A stretch of 64,000 nucleotides of DNA from Spirosoma sp. KUDC1026 (GCF_013375035.1 NZ_CP056032.1:3452001-3516000), one strand, 5' to 3'; counted from the stretch's first letter, positions 26,355 through 34,640 are shown. Program-made: numbers and translations. The notes: generated from the sequence alone by a model not told the origin.

Positions 26355-26545
26355 AGGCACGCTTCCGGTGACAAGGAGCCCGTCCCGCAGGGAAGCGGGG
26401 CAGCCCAACCGCCACCGTGTTCGCGGGTGAACGAACTCAGAAGAACTGTCAAATTGCCTTTTTGAACGGTAATTGATTATCAGTCAGTTGCAATTTAACA
26501 GTACATCCAAACAGGGGGTGTAAAGGTGCATGGTACGTCTGTTCA
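26355..26545 (+). repeat. Intergenic repeat block F (partial attC-like half)
   Basis: Contains CTTCCGGTGACAAGGAGCCC and CAGCCCAACCGCCACCGTGT, with R box GCCCAAC at 26403-26409 but no GTTGGGT partner. A second fragment, AACAGGGGGTGTAAAGGTGC with GTACGTCTGTTCAGG (about 26508-26545), matches the centre of site 1. This looks like a site broken into pieces, with about 90 bases between. Confidence 0.6.
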
Positions 26546-26685
26546 GGTGGCGTAGGTTATGGGAGCTGAATACGACCGCTTGGACACAAGAATAGGTCAA
26601 AATGTGCTAGCTTTCCCCACTTTTGTATACGTTTCGATCGGTGCTCTTGGGTCAACTTTGCCTCATCACTTTAAACAGAAAAGTA

Positions 26686-27504
26686 ATGAGCAAAACAATT
26701 TTTATTACCGGAGCGTCGCGAGGGTTTGGCCAACTGTGGACTAAAGCCTTTCTACAACAAGGGTATAAGGTAGCTGCCACCGCCCGAAACCTAACCAGTC
26801 TAGATGAGTTGAAGGCTCAGTATGGTGACCAACTGCTGCCCATTCAATTGGACGTGACCGACCGGGGGGCGGCTATTTGGGCAGTGCAACAAGCCTATAA
26901 GGAGTTTGATCGCCTTGACGTGCTGATCAACAACGCGGGTTATGGCTTATTTGGCAGCGTGGAAGAAACATCAGAACAACAGGCCCGCGACCTGATGGAA
27001 ACCAATTTCTTTGGTTTGCTTTGGCTTACCCAGGCTGTCTTGCCGATTATGCGCAAGCAAAGCAGTGGCCACATCATTCAGGTATCGAGTGTACTCGGAC
27101 TGATCACCTGGCCAAATGTAGGTCTGTACAATGCCTCCAAATTTGCCGTTGAAGGCTTAAGTGAAACGTTGGCCTCGGAAGTAAAAGGGTTTGGTATCAA
27201 CGTCAGCCTAGTAGAACCCGGCCCGTATGCCACCGACTACGCCGGTTCCTCGGCTGTAATTACTCAACCCCTATCCGCTTACGCTCCCTTAAAGGCGAGT
27301 CTGCAGGCCAACTATGCCACCCTCTCTATGGGCCAGCCTGAAGCCACCGCCGCTGCGGTGCTCCAATTAATCGAAAGTGAACAGCCTCCACTACGGCTCC
27401 TGCTTGGCAAACTAGCTTACCCCTTGGTTAAACAGGCATACAACAGCCGGTTTGCTGAGTGGGACACTTGGGCCGAGGTCACCATGGCCGCCCATGAGGG
27501 TTAA
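26686..27504 (+). CDS. Short-chain dehydrogenase/reductase (SDR)
   Basis: A 272-residue classical SDR starting at ATG 26686 (MSKTIFITGASRGFG); the longer frame upstream lacks family similarity. Cofactor motif is TGASRGFG, followed by NNAGYG, the catalytic serine in VSSVLG and YNASK with catalytic Y and K. The ATARNLTSLDEL stretch with an arginine after the second strand suggests NADP. Substrate is unknown. Codon use and composition are closer to the chromosome than to the AT-rich units before it. The AraC-type gene follows after a hairpin. Confidence 0.9.
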   Translation: MSKTIFITGASRGFGQLWTKAFLQQGYKVAATARNLTSLDELKAQYGDQLLPIQLDVTDRGAAIWAVQQAYKEFDRLDVLINNAGYGLFGSVEETSEQQARDLMETNFFGLLWLTQAVLPIMRKQSSGHIIQVSSVLGLITWPNVGLYNASKFAVEGLSETLASEVKGFGINVSLVEPGPYATDYAGSSAVITQPLSAYAPLKASLQANYATLSMGQPEATAAAVLQLIESEQPPLRLLLGKLAYPLVKQAYNSRFAEWDTWAEVTMAAHEG

Positions 27505-27519
27505 TCAACGAGCGGTGAC

Positions 27520-27558
27520 GGGATAAATCTATACCGTTTTTGGCTGTAGATTTATCCC
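27520..27558 (+). terminator. Stem-loop after the SDR gene
   Basis: Perfect 12-bp arms GGGATAAATCTA and TAGATTTATCCC with a 15-base loop, 15 bases after the SDR stop. No T-run follows, so attenuation or an operator are alternatives. Confidence 0.5.
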
Positions 27559-27572
27559 ATTACTACTGACGT

Positions 27573-28463
27573 ATGCTTCATTTCAGCACCCTTAGCGCCA
27601 TGCGCCGTGACCTGGGCTTACGCCCACCCGAGCACCCTCAACTAGCCATAGAGAGGGGTCTGCGAAGCTGCCCGCTGGATGGGCAAGCCTTCACTACCGA
27701 TTGCTATGGAATAATGTTTAAAAAGGTCAAGGCTGGCGTTATGCTGTACGGTCGTACCGCCTATGATCATACCAACGGCTCGTTGTCCTTTGTTAAGCCC
27801 CGGCAACGAATCGAGTTCAGGAGTCTGGAAGTGGAAGAGGACAGTTTTTTGTTATTCATGCACGAAGATTATCTGAATGGTCATCCCCTCCACAAGCAGA
27901 TTCAGCACTACACTTATTTTGATTACGAAGTTACCGAAGCGCTGCATCTCTCCCCGCGGGAAGAACAGGTCATATGGGATCTGTACGCCAAGATTGAAGC
28001 TGAGTATTACAGTAATCCAGACGAGTACACCCGCCTGATTATACTGACCCACATTGATTCTCTGCTGACGTATTGCCAGCGCTTTTACAAGCGTCAGCTC
28101 ATCAACCGCGCCGAGCTTTCGGGCAAAACGGTGTCTAAGTTCCGGGAAGCGCTAGCAGCCTGTTTGAGGGATGGATCAGAGCCAATCAACGGATTACCTT
28201 CGGTTCACCAATTGGCCAGCCAACTCCACGTATCCCCGCGCTACCTGAGTGATCTGCTCAAGCAGGAGACTGGCAAAACGGCCATCGAGCTGATTCATAT
28301 TTTTCTCATCAACGAAGCCAAAAACCGGTTAAAGCAAAACGAACAGAGTATTTCCGAAATCGCTTACAGGCTTGGGTTTGAGAACCCTTCTTATTTTTCA
28401 CGGCTATTTAAGAAAGAAGTTGGACTCAGCCCAAACCTCTTCAAGAAGCAGTTGTCTACTTAG
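27573..28463 (+). CDS. AraC-family transcriptional regulator
   Basis: A 296-residue regulator. The N-terminal 180 residues form an effector or cupin-like region without a clear motif. The C-terminal 100 residues hold two helix-turn-helix units (VHQLASQLHVSPRYLSDLLK and ISEIAYRLGFENPSYFSRLF), ending KKEVGLSPNLFKKQ. This arrangement, an SDR followed by an AraC regulator, is common in Bacteroidota and suggests it controls the SDR gene. The start at 27573 lies 69 bases after the SDR stop. Confidence 0.88.
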   Translation: MLHFSTLSAMRRDLGLRPPEHPQLAIERGLRSCPLDGQAFTTDCYGIMFKKVKAGVMLYGRTAYDHTNGSLSFVKPRQRIEFRSLEVEEDSFLLFMHEDYLNGHPLHKQIQHYTYFDYEVTEALHLSPREEQVIWDLYAKIEAEYYSNPDEYTRLIILTHIDSLLTYCQRFYKRQLINRAELSGKTVSKFREALAACLRDGSEPINGLPSVHQLASQLHVSPRYLSDLLKQETGKTAIELIHIFLINEAKNRLKQNEQSISEIAYRLGFENPSYFSRLFKKEVGLSPNLFKKQLST

Positions 28464-28544
28464 CTGTACGTGTTAGTGGCTTTGACAACCATAGTATCAC
28501 TCGTTTCATCCATGAAGATACGGTATTGTCCGCTCCGTATGAGT

Positions 28545-28700
28545 GGCATGCCGGGCGACAGGAGGCTCGTCCCTGGTGGAACGTAGCAGCCCAACCACCA
28601 CTGTGTTTACTGGCGAACAGACCCCACAAAAAACTAGTAAATTTCCTTTTTTCAAATGAGGCTTATTTATCAGTCACCGTCAGGACAAACGCCCAGTTGG
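28545..28700 (+). repeat. Intergenic repeat block G next to an IS element
   Basis: GGCATGCCGGGCGACAGGAG, then CAGCCCAACCACCACTGTGT with R box GCCCAAC at 28589-28595, and CAGTCACCGTCAGGACAAAC near its end, line up with block F over about 140 bases. The matching GTTRRRY box is missing. It is the last member of the family before the IS element at 28744. Confidence 0.6.
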
Positions 28701-28758
28701 AACAGTTTAAACTCTTATCTTAGTAAACCAAACAATAGGCCGTTGTCTTAGCCCCCTA

Positions 28759-29646
28759 TTAGCTGGACAAATTTTCTGAAAAGGTTGTGTCGTAAATTAC
28801 CTGTGCTTCCTCCCATTTCTGCTGAGGTGTTACAAAACCAATCGAACGATGAAGACGGTGATTGTTGTAATGGAAAAAATAACGCCCTAACATTTCTTTG
28901 GCCTCATAATAGCTGTCAAATACATTGCGCTCGATCACATCATGTTCTAGAATGCTGTGAAAAGCTTCAATGTACGAGTTCTCTTCAGGGGTGGCCACAT
29001 GAGTGAATTCCTGCTTGATTTCGGAGCTTTTCAAAAAGTTACGTACCGAGTGAGCAATGAATTGACTGCCATTATCATTGCGCAAAATGACGCCCTTCAG
29101 TTCATGATTCCGGTTGATTCGTCGAAAAAGATTGATTAAGTCGATTTGACGAATACTGCCTTGGAATAGCCAATCCAGAATTTTGCGGCTATACACATCA
29201 ATGACGCTCAACAGATAGTAATTCCGCCGTTCCCCTTCTACCCAGACGTATTTGATATCCCAGCACAGGTATTCCAAGGGCTTGGTCGCTTCGATTCGTC
29301 TGAATTTAACAAATTCCCGCTTGCCCATCGGTCGGATCACTTTGCCCAGAAGTAAATTATGCTCTTGCATGAGTCGATACACCTTTTTCTTATTGATTAA
29401 GTATTCTTTTTTCAACTCGTGGGTGATGTATTCGTAGCCAAGGGCATTGAACTCAACATCCAGCAGTTGCCGAATACTGACCACGACCAGTTGGTTGTCT
29501 ACCCACGATCCATCCCGTTTCATGGTTACCTGGCTGGGGCGTGCTCCAGGTCTACCTGATTGTGGTTGGTAGTAAAACACGCTCCGAGGTACACTAAGCC
29601 ACTGGCATAACAGGGTACGACTTACTTGATTTTCAAACTGTTTCAT
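28759..29646 (-). CDS. IS3-family transposase OrfB (integrase core)
   Basis: 295 residues. Retroviral-type DDE integrase: first aspartate in LEYLCWDIKYVWVEG, second in GVILRNDNGSQF, and glutamate in TPEENSYIEAFHSILEHD. An HTH-like region precedes the core (YEYITHELKKEYLINKKKVYRLM). It is in the -1 frame relative to OrfA and is probably made as an OrfAB fusion. The stop is 15 bases inside the left end of the element. Confidence 0.93.
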   Translation of the reverse strand: MKQFENQVSRTLLCQWLSVPRSVFYYQPQSGRPGARPSQVTMKRDGSWVDNQLVVVSIRQLLDVEFNALGYEYITHELKKEYLINKKKVYRLMQEHNLLLGKVIRPMGKREFVKFRRIEATKPLEYLCWDIKYVWVEGERRNYYLLSVIDVYSRKILDWLFQGSIRQIDLINLFRRINRNHELKGVILRNDNGSQFIAHSVRNFLKSSEIKQEFTHVATPEENSYIEAFHSILEHDVIERNVFDSYYEAKEMLGRYFFHYNNHRLHRSIGFVTPQQKWEEAQVIYDTTFSENLSS

Positions 29647-29651
29647 GAGTG

Positions 29652-29963
29652 CTAGCTTCTCCTGGAGTGAATAGGAGTTTTTTTTAGTAGCTCACTTTTG
29701 ATCTCCAGTTCCAAAGCTTGTTTTGCTACAATCCGCTTCAGGCGTTCATTTTCTTCTTCGAGCACTCGAAGCTGGGGATCGACGCGTGCGTAAGAATCTT
29801 TGAGGCCTTCTTTGCCTTTACTCAAATACTTCAATTTCCACTTGCGCAGCAGCGAAGGAGATAGATTGTATTTTCGACAAGTCTCGGCATGGCCGTCACG
29901 AATGGCTTCCTGGACGATAGAATAGCGGTCATCGGGAGTAAAACTCCGCCTTAATTTGCTCAT
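29652..29963 (-). CDS. IS3-family OrfA with -1 frameshift site
   Basis: 103 residues from ATG 29963. A helix-turn-helix (RRSFTPDDRYSIVQEAIRDG, then CRKYNLSPSLLRKWK) is followed by a leucine-zipper-like coiled coil (LEEENERLKRIVAKQALELE). An A8 run on the coding strand (29678-29685) near the 3' end is a slippery site. Reading -1 after it continues as LKKNSYSLQEKLALMKQ straight into OrfB. Confidence 0.9.
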   Translation of the reverse strand: MSKLRRSFTPDDRYSIVQEAIRDGHAETCRKYNLSPSLLRKWKLKYLSKGKEGLKDSYARVDPQLRVLEEENERLKRIVAKQALELEIKSELLKKTPIHSRRS

Positions 29964-30056
29964 GGTATCTGAATGTAAAAGGACTAAACTGTTTTTACAA
30001 TTTTGTCCAGTCATTCAGGGGGTTAAGACACCGTGAGGGTATAAACTTGAGAAAAT

Positions 30057-30180
30057 ATGAAGGAGTACAAAATCGAAGTTCTACGTTTCATTCAAAAAGG
30101 AATTGACGCTACGCAGCTTGTCAACGAATCCAAAGCTGAGATTCAGGCAAAACTGAATGAATATAGTGATCCCGCTTTTT
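30057..30180 (+). pseudogene. 5' fragment of a small gene apparently split by IS element 2
   Basis: ATG 30057 opens MKEYKIEVLRFIQKG with DATQLVNESKAEIQAKLNEY, protein-like and with no stop until the left end of the second IS at 30181. The frame runs on for 14 codons inside the IS to TAG 30219-30221. A matching 3' piece may lie at 31398-31500. Function unknown; size and style resemble small helical proteins near toxin genes. Confidence 0.5.
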
Positions 30181-30227
30181 TGTACCACTCCTTAAGCTTG
30201 TCGGAATGGTTGCTAACTTAGTCAACC

Positions 30228-30518
30228 ATGAAAGCAAAAAGTCGTCGTCAGTTCACCTCCGAGTTCAAGGTGAAGGTCGTCTTAGAAGTACTCCGTCAGG
30301 ACAAGACGCTCAATCAGATCGCTAGCGAACACGAGTTGCATCCACAGTTAGTGCAGACTTGGAAACAGGCATTTATGGCCGCTGTCCCACAACTATTCGA
30401 CCAACAGAAGAGGGCTGAAAAGCCCGTTGTCGATGAAACAGGGCCTTTATACGAACAGATTGGACGGCTCCAGATGGAGCTAACCTGGCTCAAAAAAAAA
30501 TTAGCGACCAACCCCTAA
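30228..30518 (+). CDS. IS3-family OrfA (element 2)
   Basis: 96 residues. HTH domain RRQFTSEFKVKVVLEVLRQD with QIASEHELHPQLVQTWK, then a coiled-coil end (LYEQIGRLQMELTWLKKKL). A run of nine A (30492-30500) overlaps the end of the coding part and is a likely -1 slippery site leading into the OrfB frame. Confidence 0.9.
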   Translation: MKAKSRRQFTSEFKVKVVLEVLRQDKTLNQIASEHELHPQLVQTWKQAFMAAVPQLFDQQKRAEKPVVDETGPLYEQIGRLQMELTWLKKKLATNP

Positions 30519-30532
30519 GCCAGCGAAGAGCC

Positions 30533-31369
30533 ATGATTGAGCGCTCCAATACCGAATTGAGTCTCCGCCGACAGTGCTGGCTGTTAAGTGTCAGTCGGGC
30601 CGGTCTGTCCTATCAACCTACTCCCGTTGATGATCAAACTTTACAGATCATGCGCCGATTAGACGAATGGTATGTCGAACATCCTGATCTAGGCCATCGT
30701 CGGCTGGTGGTTCTTTTGAATCAGGAGGGCTGGGTGGTAAATATTAAGCGCGTGCGTCGTCTACGGGCCTTAATGGGTCTGGAAACACAGTTCCCTAAAC
30801 CTAATCTATCCAAACCGGGTGTGCCTCGACAACGCTTTTTCTATCTACTACGTGGTTTGGTCATTGATCGCATTCACCAAGTGTGGGCAACGGATATTAC
30901 ATACATTCCTATGCCCAAAGGCTTTTTTTATGTGATGGCCATCTTGGATTTACACAGTCGCTATGTCTTGCATTGGCAGTTGAGCAATACGCTGGAAGCA
31001 GGCTGGTGCATCGATACCTTGCGACAGAGTCTACGACAATGGGGCAAACCACAGATCTTCAATACGGATCAGGGGAGTCAGTTTACCAGTGATGACTTTA
31101 TTGCTGTATTAGTAGGGCATGAGATCGCCATCAGTTGGGATGGCAAAGGGCGAGCTTTGGATAATATCTACGTGGAACGCTTCTGGCGAACGCTAAAATA
31201 CGAAGATGTTTATTTGCGCAACTACCAAACTGGCAGTGAACTTCGAGCGGGTTTAACCAAGTACTTTCGCTATTACAATCACCAACGACCTCACCAGTCA
31301 TTAGGCTATCGGACACCGGCAGCGGTATTGATGGAGGGGAAGGAGAAACAACATATATCTCTCAACTAA
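30533..31369 (+). CDS. IS3-family transposase OrfB (element 2)
   Basis: 278 residues. DDE core: aspartate in VWATDITYIPMPKG, second in IFNTDQGSQFTS, glutamate in NIYVERFWRTLKYED. The frame is open upstream through QPLSQRRAMIERSN, in the -1 frame of OrfA, which fits an OrfAB fusion. The C-terminal YYNHQRPHQSLGYRTPAAV is typical. Intact, so the element may still be active. Confidence 0.93.
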   Translation: MIERSNTELSLRRQCWLLSVSRAGLSYQPTPVDDQTLQIMRRLDEWYVEHPDLGHRRLVVLLNQEGWVVNIKRVRRLRALMGLETQFPKPNLSKPGVPRQRFFYLLRGLVIDRIHQVWATDITYIPMPKGFFYVMAILDLHSRYVLHWQLSNTLEAGWCIDTLRQSLRQWGKPQIFNTDQGSQFTSDDFIAVLVGHEIAISWDGKGRALDNIYVERFWRTLKYEDVYLRNYQTGSELRAGLTKYFRYYNHQRPHQSLGYRTPAAVLMEGKEKQHISLN

Positions 31370-31397
31370 TCATTTCGTTTAGCCAAATGGTGGTACA

Positions 31398-31500
31398 GAG
31401 AATGGGGTACACTATAGAATATACCTCGAAAGGTTACCGGGTAAGTTCGATGACAACTGATTCAGGTATGGTCTATATATTGTTTGAAAAAGAGGTTTAG
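31398..31500 (+). pseudogene. 3' fragment of the IS-split small gene
   Basis: Directly after element 2 a frame reads GYTIEYTSKGYRVSSMTTD, then SGMVYILFEKEV and TAG at 31498-31500. It has a plausible protein end but no start. Joined with 30057-30180 it would give a protein of about 75 residues, but a one-base frame change is needed at the junction. The link between the pieces is an inference. Confidence 0.4.
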
Positions 31501-31585
31501 TTAAAAAAAGCGGCTTGTCTCAATACCTGTGGGGGGGCTCTGCTGATTAAACTCGGCGAGGTCGTCACCGGCCCCGCCGGTCTTC

Positions 31586-31620
31586 AAAACCGTGCTTGAC
31601 AGTTTCCCCTCACACGGCTC
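31586..31620 (-). ncRNA. Group II intron domain V
   Basis: Minus-strand GAGCCGTGTGAGGGGAAAC...GCACGGTTTT folds as the standard domain V hairpin: GAGCCGT/ACGGTTT stem, GAAA-type loop, and the AGC catalytic triad near its start. A GC-rich domain VI hairpin (31554-31579) follows. Confidence 0.85.
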
Positions 31621-31639
31621 CTCAATGAAATGGTGTCTG

Positions 31640-33367
31640 TCATACATACCTCCCCGCTTTCTGATCCTGTGCGGTTTTCGTGTCATGGCAATGACGGTGA
31701 AGCAATTGGAGGTTTTCGTACTCGTCCTTACCACCCCTTGAGCGGGGGGTGATGTGGTCTACTTCCATAATTTCTTCACCTTTAAAGAACAGTTTGCAAT
31801 GGGGGCATTGGCCTTCCTGTCGTTTGAGTAGTTGGGCTACTCGTTGGCTGATTTGCGGATGTTTCCCCATGCGGCTACTCCAATAAACCCAATCTCCATC
31901 ATACGGACTCCGATCTGCCTTCACTTTGACGTGTCGTTTGATCGGTATGTCGGCGTGATGGCCCATTTTTCTGACCGATTTATCCGTGTGCAATGCGAAA
32001 CGCCAACCCCCACCTTGGTTAATGAGCCAGTATTTGTTCATTATCCAATTCGAAGGTTTGTTGCTATGGCGTTGCAAAGCCCAACTGCGTAAGGCAATAA
32101 ATAGCCAATGGTCAAGTTTAGCGAAATGGTATTTGCTTACGACTGTAGCATAGTAATTCGACCATCCCTGAATAACAGGGTTAAGTTCACAGATAAGCAC
32201 TTCCTGAGTGGATGCCTTGTGTGTTTTGATGAGCCGCTTTAACATTCGCTGGTGTCGTTGCATGCCCGTTTCGCTGGGCGTGATGAGGGTTTTGAACCCC
32301 AGTAGTTTACCCACTGAGTTCCTACCGCTTCGGTGTTTCCCTACTGGGAATTGCCGAACGGTGAACCCCAGAAAGTCAAAGCCTACATGGCCTTCATGTG
32401 CATGAAGCGTGTGTGTAATCTTTGTTTTACTGGTTTTCAATTCCAGTCCCATTTTTGTCAACCATACCCCTATTCGTTGCTGGCAATCCTGGATCACCGC
32501 TAAGTCCTCATGCAGGATCACAAAGTCATCCGCATAGCGGATAAACTGAACTGCATTTCGATATTTAGTCGGTTGCCCTTTTTGCCAGATACCCTGTTTA
32601 GGGTAAGCCTGTCGGATATACCTTTCTATGCCATGTAGGGCCACGTTCGCCAATAAAGGGGAAATCACCCCGCCCTGCGGGGTGCCTTCACGGGTTGGAA
32701 ATAAGGCCTCCCCATCCATGTAGCCTGCTCTTAGCCAGTTTTTTACAAGGCGGTTCATGACGGGGTATGTACTCAGCTTCTGTAATAGGGCTTGATGGTT
32801 GATGCGGTCAAAACATTGGGCTATATCGGCGTCCAGCACATATTTAGGCTGGCGGTTAATGCCTTTATAGATCGCTTCTATCGCATCATGGGTTGATCGT
32901 CCGGGTCTGAAGCCGTAGCTATTGGGTTCAAAGTGAGCCTCCCATTCTGGTTCTAACGCCTGCTTTGCTAAGGCTTGGAGGGCCCTGTTTTTCATCGTTG
33001 GGATACCTAATGGCCGCTTCTCCAGGGAACCAGGCTTGGGTATCCACACGCGACGAGTGGGTTGAACGGGTTGGGCAGGGCTCAATTCAGATACCAGTGT
33101 CAAGCGTTCAGGCGGGGAGAGGTCTTTCACTCCATCTACCCCGGCTGTTTTCTTGCCCTGATTGTCCTGCGTAACTCTACGAACCGCGAGACATTTGGCT
33201 GACCAAGACCTCATCAGGGTCTTTTGAAGTTGCCTAACCGTCCTTCTGTCACCACGTTGTGAGGCTTTGAATATGCGCTTTTGCAGCTTAAAGACGGTAC
33301 GCTCCAGCTTGTGCCAGGGTATCGCCTTCCAGTCCATCATCGTATGGTTCATACGTGCTTTAGCCAT
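31640..33367 (-). CDS. ltrA: Group II intron reverse transcriptase/maturase with HNH endonuclease
   Basis: 575 residues. An RT N-terminal domain (TVFKLQKRIFKASQRGD) is followed by RT motifs: RPLGIPTMKNRALQAL, YGFRPGRSTHDAI, DADIAQCFDRINH, TPQGGVISPLLANV, and the catalytic FIRYADDF. The maturase X domain follows (NPVIQGWSNYY). The C-terminus has an HNH endonuclease with CPHC, EVDHITPRSRGG and LQLLHRHCHDTKT. It helps splicing and makes cDNA for retrohoming. All catalytic residues are present, so it is likely active. Gene symbol is used in the generic sense. Confidence 0.93.
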   Translation of the reverse strand: MAKARMNHTMMDWKAIPWHKLERTVFKLQKRIFKASQRGDRRTVRQLQKTLMRSWSAKCLAVRRVTQDNQGKKTAGVDGVKDLSPPERLTLVSELSPAQPVQPTRRVWIPKPGSLEKRPLGIPTMKNRALQALAKQALEPEWEAHFEPNSYGFRPGRSTHDAIEAIYKGINRQPKYVLDADIAQCFDRINHQALLQKLSTYPVMNRLVKNWLRAGYMDGEALFPTREGTPQGGVISPLLANVALHGIERYIRQAYPKQGIWQKGQPTKYRNAVQFIRYADDFVILHEDLAVIQDCQQRIGVWLTKMGLELKTSKTKITHTLHAHEGHVGFDFLGFTVRQFPVGKHRSGRNSVGKLLGFKTLITPSETGMQRHQRMLKRLIKTHKASTQEVLICELNPVIQGWSNYYATVVSKYHFAKLDHWLFIALRSWALQRHSNKPSNWIMNKYWLINQGGGWRFALHTDKSVRKMGHHADIPIKRHVKVKADRSPYDGDWVYWSSRMGKHPQISQRVAQLLKRQEGQCPHCKLFFKGEEIMEVDHITPRSRGGKDEYENLQLLHRHCHDTKTAQDQKAGRYV

Positions 33368-34044
33368 TTACACTGCTACTCGTCCCTATTCAATCCATTC
33401 CATCGTGCCTACGTCAGCATATCCGGGGCATTACCCCCGGCCTTGGCTTTTTAGGCAATCTCGTCGTTCTGTGGTATGCGGTTGGCACCTGCTCAACTTG
33501 CTGAGAGTTGAGAACCACAGACGTTTACTTCGTTCCTGACCACCGTTGGTTGAGTCGGTAGGATGATGCTCTCTGCCGGGTTTAGTGGGTGTGCATGTTG
33601 GTCTGTCCTGTAGCAGCCAACCCCCTATCCTTTGCCTTTTGGCTACAGCCTATTAACCTACGTTGGCTGTTCACGTGTGACGACACCGGGCCGCCGGGGC
33701 GGTTCAACCACATCTTCGCTTTCGCTATCCATAAACTCGTGCTCGACGGGGTTCGACGTTAGGTTCGCCGTTACCGCCTTTTCACCCCGCTTTACGGATT
33801 GATGACCAGTCGCTACCGTAGGGGTGATGCTGTTACCCCTGCACCGGGGAGAGGGACTTTCACCCTCACGGTTATCAAGTTGTCAAGGTTCAGATTTCTC
33901 TTTACCTTGCCATCCATCCCCCGCTTTCGCGGTTTCGGATGAACGAATCGCACACAGGGGGCACGTCCCGAAGGCTGACGATTCAGCAAAACCGGCAGGG
34001 GGAAAGGTCGTGGCGTCGATCGTGCAGGGTTTTGACTATCTTGT

Positions 34045-34091
34045 GGGGTAAAGCATTCAATAATCCTAGGGGTCGTTAAATGCTTTACCCC
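34045..34091. repeat. 13-bp inverted repeat upstream of the intron
   Basis: GGGGTAAAGCATT (34045-34057) and AATGCTTTACCCC (34079-34091) are perfect complements with a 21-base loop. It lies about 90 bases outside the intron 5' end. It could be a terminator-like hairpin; some group II introns prefer such targets, though they usually insert closer. Confidence 0.55.
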
Positions 34092-34199
34092 GTTTCTATT
34101 TTCTGTTTGGTCAACAGTCCGTATGGCAGGGGGGAGGATTGCCGTTAGATTACTGAACAAGAGTCAATAAAGAGAAAGAATGGGCTTGCCCCACAGGCT

Positions 34200-34640
34200 T
34201 TAGGTTTCGACAACCATTGTTTTGATTCCCATACGCTCCCCGCTGGGCAGGCGACCCAGTAGAAAAACATCAATCTCCGATTCGCCAGCCCGAAACACCT
34301 GCCGTTCGGTCAGGCTGGTTTCCACTATTCGTTTAAGGGACTGGAATTTAGCCGTGCGGGCTTTCTCTTCATCACCATACCAGTCCTGTTCCGTAAGAAC
34401 GGGCTTCCAGAAATCCTCTTCCGGCCTCTCATCGACAAATGTCGAGGGGGGGAGCATCTGCCAGTCCTTGATCTGACTCACTGTAAGTGGTTCCGGCTGC
34501 GTCAGATAACAGGAAATCAGTTCGACGGGCTCGTCTGATTCGCTGGGATACAGCAAATCCGTGAGCAGGGGCTGAATCTGCGCTGTAAACGTAGCAGAAT
34601 CGATGGGTTGATTCGGGGTTACGGGTTGATCGCTGGTCAT
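34200..34640 (-). CDS. Nuclease A inhibitor-like protein (NuiA family)
   Basis: 146 residues from ATG 34640 (MTSDQPVTPNQPID); the longer frame upstream has no similarity and overlaps the promoter zone. The body LLTDLLYPSESDEPVELISC, then FWKPVLTEQDWYGDEEKART and the end EIDVFLLGRLPSGERMGIKT, match the pattern of NuiA, which blocks a sugar-nonspecific DNA/RNA nuclease in Anabaena. No target nuclease gene is nearby. Divergent from the DUF937 gene. Confidence 0.82.
   Translation of the reverse strand: MTSDQPVTPNQPIDSATFTAQIQPLLTDLLYPSESDEPVELISCYLTQPEPLTVSQIKDWQMLPPSTFVDERPEEDFWKPVLTEQDWYGDEEKARTAKFQSLKRIVETSLTERQVFRAGESEIDVFLLGRLPSGERMGIKTMVVET

Larger units (their letters stand above)
28744..30030 (-). 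mobile_element. Complete IS3-family insertion sequence (element 1)
   Basis: 1287 bp. Ends are TGTCTTAGCCCCCTATT (left) and TGTCTTAACCCCCTGAA (reverse complement of the right), with inner matching CTGGACAAA. A 4-bp direct repeat CCGT (28740-28743 and 30031-30034) flanks it, so the insertion looks intact and fairly recent. It encodes orfA and orfB on the minus strand with a frameshift site. Confidence 0.92.
30181..31397 (+). mobile_element. Complete IS3-family insertion sequence (element 2)
   Basis: 1217 bp. Left end TGTACCACTCCTTAAGCTTG and reverse complement of right end TGTACCACCATTTGGCTAAA share the first nine bases and more inside (CGGAATG / CGAAATG). No clear direct repeat flanks it, so target duplication was lost or neighbouring bases were deleted. 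It carries orfA and orfB on the plus strand and sits 150 bp from element 1, which is a different IS. Confidence 0.85.
31546..33953 (-). mobile_element. Group II intron with RT-HNH maturase
   Basis: Minus-strand intron RNA. The likely 5' end is GTGCG at 33953, matching GUGYG. The likely 3' end is GAGTTTAAT near 31546, matching an AY end. About 590 bases of structured, non-coding RNA (domains I-III, 33368-33953) precede the maturase gene, which lies in domain IV; domains V and VI follow it. The boundaries are approximate. The flanks show no recognised interrupted gene. Confidence 0.75.

Noticed and set aside
18959-28700. CRISPR array as an explanation of the repeats
   Set aside because: Units vary in length and sequence, there are no identical repeats with unique spacers of constant size, and no cas genes are present.
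33813-34160. Minus-strand frame of 115 codons crossing the intron 5' boundary
   Set aside because: It crosses from flank into structured intron RNA, contains the 13-bp inverted repeat, and shows no domain.
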